From Neocallimastix lanati (nom. inval.) (taxonomy: Eukaryota; Neocallimastigomycota; Neocallimastigomycetes; Neocallimastigales; Neocallimastigaceae), in the NCBI GenBank assembly GCA_016946835.1, contig JACVTC010000155.1, forward strand, positions 56,001 to 120,000: DNA of 64,000 bases, in the 5' to 3' direction. Positions 22,011 through 32,700 of this stretch are shown piece after piece. Each line of letters begins with the position of its first letter. Positions within the stretch are counted from its first letter, which is position 1. A program made the position numbers and the translations under genes. The notes beneath the pieces were generated by a model that searched no databases, was not told where the DNA came from, and worked only from the letters and a program-made list of their open reading frames with translations.

Positions 22011-23005
22011 ATGACAAAAGAATTCATACTCAATAAAGAACAATTCCTAAATGGCTCAAACTTTGATCCATGGTTCGGAAGGATAAAAACAGCCTTGGAA
22101 ACCAGAAAATTAGTAAAATATATAAATAAAGATGTAATAGCATCCATAAAAGAAAACTTCCCAAATGACATAGAAAAGTTAAAAAAGGCTGAAAAGAAAA
22201 ACTCCAGAGCAAAATCTTTAATAATCAACAATATCACAGACAGACGACGTATATGAACATGTGAAGAATCTTGAAAACTCATTTGAGGTAATGAGCAAAC
22301 TTAAATCATTATATAAAAAAGATAAAGCAATCACTTTAGAAGAATGGATGGACAAACTACAAAAATTAAAGGCAAATAAATTAAATGAAATAGTAAGTAC
22401 ACTATTCAAAATAAGAGAAATATTTAAAGCCATGGAAGATACCTCTTCTAACATCGGTGAATTAGAAAAAGTAAAAATTATGTATAACTCCCTTCCTTTA
22501 TATGCAAAATTTTTTATCCATCCAACAAAAGATTACACTAGTGAAAGATTTTTTAATGAAATAAACAATATAGTAACTTTTTAAGCTATATGCAGGAGAT
22601 TCAAAATTAATTGAAGAAAATTTAGACCAGTATTTTGTCCATGATAGAACACAAGATAATGAAAACGAAACTTCAATAAATTTAATTTCTAAATATACAA
22701 ATAGAAAAATTAAAAATAAAAATAATTTTAAATATAAACATAAGACTCACAATAATAAATATTGTTATATCTGCGAAAAGAAAGGACATACTACTAAAGA
22801 GTGCAGATATAATAAGAAAAGAAAACATTACTCAAATGAAGAATCTTCTAGTGAAAGTGAAAATGAAAATAAAAATAAACAAAAACAAAACAACAAAGCC
22901 AACAATATGGGAAAATCGTTAAATTTTATTGCGGCTGAAAACTACGATGACAACAATGATTTTGACGCCAATGTTGACTTTAATGATATTAGAGAAATGT
23001 TTTAG
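22011..23005 (+). pseudogene. copia-E gag with zinc knuckle, two +1 frame steps
   Basis: ATG 22011 opens MTKEFILNKEQFLNGSNFDP followed by WFGRIKTALET, the copia gag start. Frame 1 ends at a TGA near 22254. The homologous frame, shifted by +1, carries DVYEHVKNLENSFEVMSKL through LYAKFFIHPTKDYT to a TAA near 22583, beside a run of five T's. A further +1 shift continues AGDSKLIEENLDQYF. It then gives CYICEKKGHTTKEC (CX2CX4HX4C, intact, near 22760) and an acidic Ser/Glu/Asn tail ending at a TAG near 23004. Either two single-base insertions killed the gene or the shifts are programmed. The intact knuckle and young LTRs make decay look recent. Confidence 0.75.
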
Positions 23006-23329
23006 CCACTAATTTAATTTAAATAAAAGGAAGTATAATATTAATATATATATATAAATAAATTAAAAAAAAAAAATTTTTTTTTATATTATGTTACTAA
23101 TAAATAAAAATTTTTAATTTATTATCCACTCTATAAATCCTAAAATGATAAATACAATAAGAGTGAAACATCTCTACAGTTAATTAATTAATAATACTAC
23201 AAATAACTATGTTTTATATATTATTATAATTTTATTATTCATTTAAAATTTAAATAAATAAATAAAAAAAAAAAAAAAAAAAAAAAAGGTGAGAATGTAT
23301 TGTAATATACTTAAGAATGAATTATATTT

Positions 23330-23720
23330 ATTTATTTACTTATAATTAAATTATATTAATAAGAAGAATAAAAAAAAAAGTAACTAATAAGATGACCATA
23401 AAATGGTTAATAAATCATCCTTATTAATGTAACATTAATAAGAAGAAAAACAATAAAATAGTTTATCCTTATTAGTGAAATATCAATATAAGAATTAACC
23501 TTATTACATTATTTAATAAGAAGTCAATTAAATTTTTATTTTAATAATCCTTATTAATAAAAGTAATAAGATGATTAATTTACAAAAATCCTTATTATTA
23601 AAAATAATAAGATGATAAATTTATTAAAAAATCCTTATTAATATTAAACAATATTTTAATTTATAAAAATCCTTATTAATTTTGAAATTCATTTAAATTA
23701 ATAAGATGAAAGAAAAGTAA
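23330..23720 (+). repeat. Cluster of CTTATTAAT / ATTAATAAG inverted repeats
   Basis: About ten alternating copies of 'aatccttattaat' and 'attaataagatga' at roughly 40-50 bp intervals could fold as successive hairpins. They lie in the non-coding half of copia-E. Confidence 0.6.
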
Positions 23721-23968
23721 ATAAATAATATTTCATTCTAACATTAATATTGTGATAGATGATTTTTTTTAAGATAAAAATATAATTGTTTAATACAATT
23801 TAAATCCTATCATAATTATTAATATTGACAAACCCATTTGTGCACATTAATGATAAATAATAATAATAAATATTTAATATATTTATTTAAATCACATTTT
23901 AATCCAATAATAATATACATAAATTATTTTATTAATATCCAATCTTAATTTATTTTAATAAATCAAGA

Positions 23969-24183
23969 TTGAGGGGGAGTGATAACTGTCCTAAAATTAT
24001 GTATATAATAATTATTGATGCATGTGATATACATGAATCTAATGTGGCACAAATGATGAATAGCTAAATACATAAAATGGTCACTGTAATATTTACATAC
24101 GAATAAAAAGGTTTAATTCCTAATAAATAAAAATAAATAAACAACATTAAAATTTATTAATCATAAATTTAAGTGTGTTAACA
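23969..24183 (+). repeat. Polypurine tract and 3' LTR of copia-E
   Basis: TTGAGGGGGAG (23969-23979) directly precedes the LTR TGATAACTG...TTAACA (23980-24183). Confidence 0.85.
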
Positions 24184-24188
24184 AATAT

Positions 24189-24564
24189 CAAACTTATATT
24201 AATATTATTACATATTCATATTAATAATTAATATTTTAATAATTAATTATTTTATATAAATACATGTTTAAATCTTTTGATTAATCTTTTGTAGGATTAT
24301 TGTAATTTAAATTATAGTAATAATTATATAAAATAATAATGTAATAAAATATTATTAAGATTAAATAAAATTTATATTTTAAAGAAAAACTTATTTATAA
24401 AATTTACTAATAACAATATGTTTTAAATAAGAGTAAATTTAAATTATTAATTAATTACTATAATTTGGCATCTTGACCTAATCGTTAAGACCAAATTATC
24501 ACAAAACTTTGACAAGAATTTGTTTTTTATTATTTATTTTAATTTAATAATTTTGTTATTTATC
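24189..24564. other. AT-rich spacer, no gene seen
   Basis: Contains one less AT-biased patch at 24466-24505 with a weak A-box-like TGACCTAATCG but no B box at tRNA spacing. Confidence 0.5.
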
Positions 24565-24568
24565 AAAA

Positions 24569-25588
24569 TGTTATGGCTCGAGGAATTCAAAAAAAAAATT
24601 ATATAATATTAAAACACAAAAAAAAATTTTATTCTTTCACAATAATTTTTATTTATTTATTATATTTTTATTTTAATTTTTATTTTATTTTTATTATTAT
24701 TTTTATTTATTTATTTTATTTTTGTTTATTTATTTATTTTTATTATTTCTATTTTTATTTTCTTATTTTTTTTTATTATTATTTTTATTTATTTTTATTT
24801 ATTTTTTTTTATTTATTTATTTTTATTATTTCTATTTTTATTTTCTTATTTTTTCTCTCCCTTGAAAAGGGGTTCCAAGGTAGTCAATTTATATCTTTTT
24901 GAAGATATAAAAGTAGCAAAGCCTCTGGAAGTAGTTGAAAAGATGGAAAAACAATAGATTTTTAAATCTTATTGATTATTTCCTTATTGTAATAAATAGA
25001 AATTTTATTATTTCCTAATATTCAAATTAACCAAAATAAATCTATAATATAAAAGATGCATTATAGATAAGAATTAAACAAAAAAAGAGAAGCAGTATTA
25101 CAATAAAATTGAATACTTTAACTTAATTTTGATACTAATTTAATATGTAATCTTATATATTAATTTGAATGACATAATAGAAAATAAAATACATTTATTA
25201 ATATATGAAAAATTTTTACAATTTTAAATACAGAAAATTTTTTTTTATTTATTTCTTTCATTTCAATTATTTCTTAATTCGAAAGACAGAAATATTGATA
25301 AAGTTATTTAAGTTGTTTATATACAGGAATTATTCCTTATTTAGAAGAATAATACTAAAAGTAATTAGTACTATGTTATTGATAAACTCTCATAAATTTA
25401 ATTTACCTTTATAAGGAATGAACATAAATTTAAATTAAATTTTATGTATAAACTTAAATTTTCAGATCAAATAATATAGTAAAATTATTAATGTAAAGAA
25501 TACATAAATTTATTAATATTTTAAAAATCGCATTGACTATATTAAAAGGTTTTTAATAAGAATCAATTTATTACTTCATTCTTTATCA
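24569..25588 (-). repeat. Solo LTR X (1020 bp) between AAAA repeats
   Basis: The plus strand runs TGTTATGGCTCGAGG...TTCTTTATCA, with AAAA at 24565-24568 and 25589-25592. The end is shared with families C and D. 24640-24860 is a T-rich ATTT simple repeat. 24855-24925 contains a patch with 'atatctttttgaagatat' hairpin arms. No internal region was found. Confidence 0.5.
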
Positions 25589-25592
25589 AAAA

Positions 25593-26120
25593 TGTTGAGG
25601 TTCATATTAGAAAAGGAGTGTGAACATTAAATAAATAGATAAATTAACTAATTACTAAATTACTCTATAAGAATTTATTATTACACATTATAAATTTTAT
25701 TTAAAGAATTATTATTAAAAATATTTATTATTTATAAATTATATAATTATTTTATTGTTAAAAATAACTTTATTAATATTAATATTTATTTTAATAACAA
25801 TATGGGAAACCTTTCAATTATTATTCCTATTTCATTATCACTACTATTTCTACTATTTCTTTTCTCAGAAAGGCCCCCTCATATAAAATATGGATCATAC
25901 ATTTATTTTATACTATTTAATTACATTATTAGATCCAATCATTTAATTAATAAATTACATAAATTTAATATTTAAAATTATAAAATATAATTAATATAAA
26001 AAATTATTAATATAAAATATAAGAAAATTATTAATAGTAAAGAATATAATAATATATTTTTATATAATAAATTATTAAGAATTTATATTAAAAATATCAT
26101 TATTATTTCATTCTTTATCA
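25593..26120 (-). repeat. 3' LTR of second C element
   Basis: 528 bp, TGTTGAGG...TTATCA on the plus strand. It is followed by GCCCCCGC and TGCTATACTATAGCA, as in C1. Confidence 0.85.
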
Positions 26121-26388
26121 AGATGCCCCCGCAAAGACTATGCTATACTATAGCAAAGGCAAAAATTTTCTTATATTATTAACAAACAATTTTTTTTTTT
26201 TTTTTTTTTTTATATCTTATTTAAAATTTTAATTAACTATATAATTAAATATTTACATAATAAAATATTTTTTTTTTTTTTTTTTTATAATATATTTTCT
26301 TTAATTCTTAAAATTAAAAATTTTTGTGTAGTTTAGAATATATTTTAATATATGTATTAATTGAAATATTTAAATTAAATAATTTAAT

Positions 26389-26700
26389 TTATATATTACC
26401 ATATATTAAAAATTTTTCATAATAATTTTTAAAAATTCCAAAAATGTTAGGATCAACTGGAATTGTACCAAAAAAAAGATTTTTTTAATTAATTTTTTTT
26501 TTTTTTTTTTTTTTAATTCTACTTGTCTTTTGTTTCTTCCAATTCTTGTATATTCTTCGGTAGTTACTTCAACTATGAGCTTTAAAACTTCTTCTTTTTC
26601 TTCTTTTATTTAAAAATTACTAATCATTTTTATTTCTTCAGGTAATAATTTCTTATTCTATTAATTTAAAAATTATTATATAACATATTTTTAAGGTTAA
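26389..26700 (-). pseudogene. C-terminal part of family C coiled-coil protein, cut by element B
   Basis: The minus strand reads IKEEKEEVLKLIVEVTTEEY, RIGRNKRQVELKK and, after poly(A), FGTIPVDPNIFGIFKNYYEK, ending NI-stop at 26389. It keeps a coherent frame better than C1 does (LIVEVTTEEY here, an early stop there). The other half lies at 46268-47208 beyond element B. The function is unknown, and the Lys/Glu-rich pattern suggests coiled coil. Confidence 0.5.
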
Positions 26701-26713
26701 TGTAACGAAACTC
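26701..26713 (+). repeat. First 13 bp of element B 5' LTR
   Basis: TGTAACGAAACTC is identical to 45690-45702. It is separated from the rest of the LTR (from 40225) by A1, whose insertion duplicated ACTC. Confidence 0.9.
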
Positions 26714-29700
26714 TGATACGGGCTGGGGTTGAAACACTAAGATATTCAAAACAAAAAAAATAAATATTAACACATAACTATAAAAATAAATTTGGAAACA
26801 AGAAAAAAAATTAAATTTTAAAATATTCTTTATTTAAATTTAAAATTAAAATTATTTGTTCCAAGTATTAAAAAGAAAGAAATTTATTCTTCTTTTTATA
26901 CTTTTATTTTAATACATTTTATTTATTATTAATATATTCTTTATAAAAAAAAAAAAACTATTATAACTATTTTATTTTAATTTTTAACTATTATTTTAAA
27001 TTATTTTTTAAAAAAAAAAAATAACATTTATTAAATAAAAATATAAAAAAATTAATTTGGAGCTTGTATCACGAAGGGCATTCCAGGCGGTAGCTTCTTC
27101 ATGATATTGTTATTCAGAGAGAAAATTATACAGAATTGATATTTTCTGTATTTTAGATCATTTTTATTATTGGAATTCTTCTGTATTTTAGTTCATTTTT
27201 ATTTTAATAAAGATTTAATTTATTTTTAATTTTGTTTTATTTTTAGTTTATTTCAAAGGTTTTAGAAAATATTATACAGAAACTTATAATTCTGTATTTT
27301 ACATCAAATATTTATTGAAATAGGTTTTTATTATTCTTAATATAAAAATAAGAATTAGTAATGATTTAAATATTATATAATTTTTAATAAGAATATTTAG
27401 TAATAATTTTTATTATATTTAATATTAATAAAATATTTAATAATTATTTTTATTAGATTTGATATTAATAAAAGATTTTAATAAGAATATTTAATAATAA
27501 TTTTTATTATATTTAATATTAATAAAAGAATTTTATAAGAATATTTAATAATAATTTTTATTATAAAAGATTTTAATAAGAATATTTAATAATAATTTTT
27601 ATTATATTTGATATTAATAAAAGAAATTTATAAGAATATTTAATAATAATTTTTATCATATTTGATATTAATAAAAGATTTTAATAAGAATATTTAATAA
27701 TAATTTTTATTAGATTTGATATTAATAAAAGAATTTTATAAGAATATTTAATAATAATTTTTATTATAAAAGATTTTAATAAGAATATTTAATAATAATT
27801 TTTATTATATTTAATATTAATAAAAGATTTTTATTAGAATATTTAATAATTTTTATTATATTTGATATTAATAAAAGATTTTAATAAGAATATTTAATAA
27901 TAATTTTTATTATATTTAATATTAATAAAAGAATTTTATAAGAATATTTAATAATAATTTTTATTATAAAAGATTTTAATAAGAATATTTAATAATAATT
28001 TTTATTATATTTAATATTAATAAAAGAATTATATAAGAATATTTAATAATAATTTTTATTATAAAAGATTTTAATAAGAATATTTAATAATAATTTTTAT
28101 TATATTTGATATTAATAAAAGATTTTTATTAGAATATTTAATAATTTTTATTATATTTAATATTAATAAAAGATTTTAATAAGAATATTTAATAATAATT
28201 TTTATTAGATTTGATATTAATAAAAGAATTTTATAAGAATATTTAATAATAATTTTTATTATAAAAGATTTTAATAAGAATATTTAATAATAATTTTTAT
28301 TATATTTAATATTAATAAAAGAATTTTATAAGAATATTTAATAATAATTTTTATTATAAAAGATTTTAATAAGAATATTTAATAATAATTTTTATTATAT
28401 TTGATATTAATAAAAGATTTTTATTAGAATATTTAATAATTTTTATTATATTTAATATTAATAAAAGATTTTAATAAGAATATTTAATAATAATTTTTAT
28501 TAGATTTGATATTAATAAAAGAATTTTATAAGAATATTTAATAATAATTTTTATTATAAAAGATTTTAATAAGAATATTTAATAATAATTTTTATTATAT
28601 TTAATATTAATAAAAGAATTTTATAAGAATATTTAATAATAATTTTTATTATAAAAGATTTTAATAAGAATATTTAATAATAATTTTTATTATATTTAAT
28701 ATTAATAAAAGAATTATATAAGAATATTTAATAATAATTTTTATTATAAAAGATTTTAATAAGAATATTTAATAATAATTTTTATTATATTTGATATTAA
28801 TAAAAGAAATTTATAAGAATATTTAATAATAATTTTTATCATATTTGATATTAATAAAAGATTTTAATAAGAATATTTAATAATAATTTTTATTAGATTT
28901 GATATTAATAAAAGAATTTTATAAGAATATTTAATAATAATTTTTATTATAAAAGATTTTAATAAGAATATTTAATAATAATTTTTATTATATTTAATAT
29001 TAATAAAAGATTTTTATTAGAATATTTAATAATTTTTATTATATTTGATATTAATAAAAGATTTTAATAAGAATATTTAATAATAATTTTTATTATATTT
29101 AATATTAATAAAAGAATTTTATAAGAATATTTAATAATAATTTTTATTATAAAAGATTTTAATAAGAATATTTAATAATAATTTTTATTATATTTAATAT
29201 TAATAATAGATTTTTATTAGAATATTTAATAATTTTTATTATATTTGATATTAATAAAAGATTTTAATAAGAATATTTAATAATAATTTTTATTATATTT
29301 AATATTAATAAAAGAATTTTATAAGAATATTTAATAATAATTTTTATTATAAAAGATTTTAATAAGAATATTTAATAATAATTTTTATTATATTTAATAT
29401 TAATAAAAGAATTATATAAGAATATTTAATAATAATTTTTATTATAATAGATTTTAATAAGAATATTTAATAATAATTTTTATTATATTTGATATTAATA
29501 AAAGATTTTTATTAGAATATTTAATAATTTTTATTATATTTAATATTAATAAAAGAAATTTATAAGAATATTTAATAATAATTTTTATTATATTTAATAT
29601 TAATAAAAGAAATTTATAAGAATATTTAATAATAATTTTTTATTATATTTGATATTAATAAAAGATTTTAATAAGAATATTTAATAATAATTTTATTTTA

Positions 29701-29756
29701 TTATTATTAAGAGTATTTAATAGGAAATACAAGGTATTTAGTGACACCCCGTATCA
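26714..29756 (-). repeat. 3' LTR of A1 (3043 bp) with large tandem array
   Basis: The first roughly 600 bp match 38561-39200 base for base as far as I can see, and the end (AGTGACACCCCGTATCA) also matches. The 1383-bp length difference lies wholly in the A/T tandem array. Confidence 0.9.
27340..29690. repeat. A/T minisatellite inside A1 LTR, about 50-95 bp higher-order units
   Basis: The core unit 'aagaatatttaataataatttttatta' is followed by one of three variants (TATTTAATATTAATAAAAGA, TATTTGATATTAATAAAAGA, TAAAAGATTTTAAT). The variants are arranged in recurring higher-order blocks. Confidence 0.9.
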
Positions 29757-29768
29757 TAATCTCCCCGC

Positions 29769-32700
29769 TTAAGATGAAACTTCGTCCCCTGAAGTCTGAT
29801 TATACCAAGTATAATAATGAACAAGATTTTTCTGGTGTACATTTCTGTCAGCTATTTCACCAGTGTAAATATCACAAATACAAGCGGTATTATAATTCAT
29901 TTGAACAATTCTAAAAGGACCAGTGTAAAAGGGGTCTAACTTTCTTCTTGAGAAATTTCTAACTAAAACTAAGTCCCCTGGTTCAAAAACAGTATTCATA
30001 GATTTTTGTTGTTTTCTTCTATTTTCCCATAATTTATTAGCATTATCAATATTAGCAGTGGCTTCCATAATCCATTTATGATGAGTTGTAAATTTTCTAA
30101 TTAAATATTCATCAAAGGTTTCATTTATATTTCTATCATTATATGCAATTGTTAATTCGAATGGTTGTAGATCAGTTCTACCATATAAGAGTTCAAAACT
30201 AGAAAATTTTGTAACTTCACTTTTGCAAGTTCTTAAGGCCCATAAAGCAACTGGAAGAATTTCATCCCAATTCTTTTCTGTTCCTCCAAGTAGTCTAATA
30301 TATTTTATAATTTCTCTATTTCTATTTTCAACTTGGCCATTACTTTCAGGATGGTAAGTACTGATGTAATGAACATAAACATTATATAAATCTAAAAATC
30401 CTTTTGTAGCATTGGAAGTAAATTGCGGACCATTATCAGTGATTAAAATTTCAGGAATGCCATGTCGAGAAAATACATTAGTAAGAAACTTAATAACGTC
30501 TTTAGATTCAATTGTAGGAAATGGTTCGGCTTCTACCCATTTTGTAAAATAATCAACTAAAACAATTATGTATTTATTATTTGATTTAGTGATAGGTAAG
30601 GGTCCTATAATGTCTAAACCAACTCGAGTAAAGGGTAAACCTGGTTTAGTAGCAAATGATTCAGTACCTCTATTAATTGGTTGTGGTCTGTTCATTTGAC
30701 AATCATGGCAAGTTTTAACAAGTAATTCTACATCTTTGGACATGTTTTCCCAATAATATTTCCTTTTAAGTCTATCGTATGTTTTATAATAGCCTTCATG
30801 TCCAACACTATGCGCAGCTAATAATAGTTCTATTTTCTCTTCTTTGTTTTCGACAAATTTACGAATATTTTCTCCGTCTTTAAAATATTTAATATTATCT
30901 ATAATAATTATTTTCTTTTTCAAATATTCTTTAATAGCAATACTATTATTTAATTCTTCAACTTCAGTATTATTACTGTCATCATTAGTTGTAACAAAAA
31001 TTATTTCATTTTCATTAAAATTATTTTCAATGGAATCTTTATTTAAAATATAATAATTTTCCAAATTATTATTATCTTTACTTTTATTTAAATTAATATT
31101 ATTTTCATTATAGTTATCATTAATTTTAGAATTACATATATTAAGATTTTTATTATAAGAATTTTCAGAAATATCAATTAAAGGATTTTTATCAAAATTA
31201 TTTTCATAAAAATTTTTAATACAATTTTTATTAATATTGTTATAATTAAGTTTTTCAGAAAAATTTTTAATATTATTTTGATTAAGGTTACAAAATTCCT
31301 TTGAAAAATTTTTAATATCGTTACTACTATTATTACAATTATTATTAAAATTTTCTAAATAAAAATTTTTGTCATTATTATTATTATTATTATTAAATTT
31401 TTCATAATAACTATTAACACTGGAATTATTATTTAAATTTTTAAAAATATAATTATTATTATTATTATTATTATTATTATTTAATTTATTTAAAGAATTA
31501 ATTATATTATTATCTAAATTATTTTTATTAAAATTAACGTAATTATTTTCTTCAGAAATATTATTTAAAGGATAATCATTTTTATTTGTATTATTCATTC
31601 TATTTATATTTTCAATAGAATCGTAATTAATATTTTCATTATTATTCAAATGAATAAACAAAGTATTATTTTTAATTTCTTTATTAATATTTTTAGAGTC
31701 AGGAATTAATCGAGAAAGTGCATCAGCAATAACATTTTTCTTTCCTTGTTCATATTTAACTACAATTTTTAACATACTAAAAGTTATAACCCATCTAGCT
31801 TGACGAGCATTATTTGGTTCTTTATTATTAAATAAGCCTATTAAAGGTTTATGATCAGTATATAAAATAGTATCAAATTTATTACCACTAAAATATGGTT
31901 TAAATTTTAAACAACAATAATAAGCAGCTGTGCCTTCTAAATCAGTAATACTATAATTTATTTCAGTAGGTTTTAAAGATCTACTAATGTATTGAATTGG
32001 ATGTTCGATGTTATCTTTATCTTTCTGCATTAATACACCACCTATTCCATCTAATGAAGCATCCGTTCTAATTAAAAATTGTTTATCATAATCTGGATAT
32101 TTAAGAATAGGAGCTTCAATAAGTTTTTCCTTAAGAATTTTAAATCTTTCTTCAGTTATATCATCCCAGATATATTTTATATTTTTCTTTAATAGTTTAA
32201 ATAGTGGTTGAGCAATTATAGCAAAATCTTTAATAAATTTTCTATAATATCCAATTGCACCTAAGAAAGATCTTAATTGAGTAATATTTTTAGGTGATTC
32301 CCATTTGGATATTACATCTACCTTTTTGGGTACTGGCTTTATACCTTCTGTGGATAAAATATGGCCTAATACTTCAACTTCTTGTTTAATAAAATGGCAT
32401 TTTGATAAATTAGCCTTTAGACCATTTTCTTTAATAATATCAAAAACTTTTTGTAGATCCAATATGTGTTGTTCTAAGGTATCAGAAAATATTACTAAAT
32501 CATCCATATAAATGAACATACATTTACCAATTAAAGGCAAGAATATTCTGTTCATTTCACGTTGGAAAGTTGCAGGAGCATTACAAAGTCCGAATGGCAT
32601 AACTTTGTAATTATAATTTCCAAACATTGTTGTAAAGCAAGTTTTATCTCTGTCTTCTTTTTCCATAGGAATCTGATGGAAACCAGAAAATAAGTCAAGC

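Larger units (their letters stand above)
21660..24183 (+). mobile_element. copia-E: gag-only Ty1/copia derivative
   Basis: 204-bp LTRs (21660-21863 and 23980-24183) differ at only a couple of positions. The flanking duplication is AATAT (21655-21659, 24184-24188). The internal region holds a tRNA-Lys-type primer-binding site, a gag with a perfect zinc knuckle (three reading-frame segments), an array of CTTATTAAT inverted repeats and a purine tract. There is no trace of protease, integrase, RT or RNase H. At 2.5 kb it resembles the TR-GAG class of gag-bearing non-autonomous elements. Confidence 0.85.

Noticed and set aside
24466-24505. Possible tRNA-like box near TTGACCTAATCGTTAAG
   Set aside because: It has a weak A box, but no B box at the correct spacing and no stems.
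24573-24902. 109-codon Phe/Tyr/Ile-rich plus-strand frame, transmembrane-like
   Set aside because: It is translated ATTT simple repeat within LTR X, with no sequence of non-trivial complexity.
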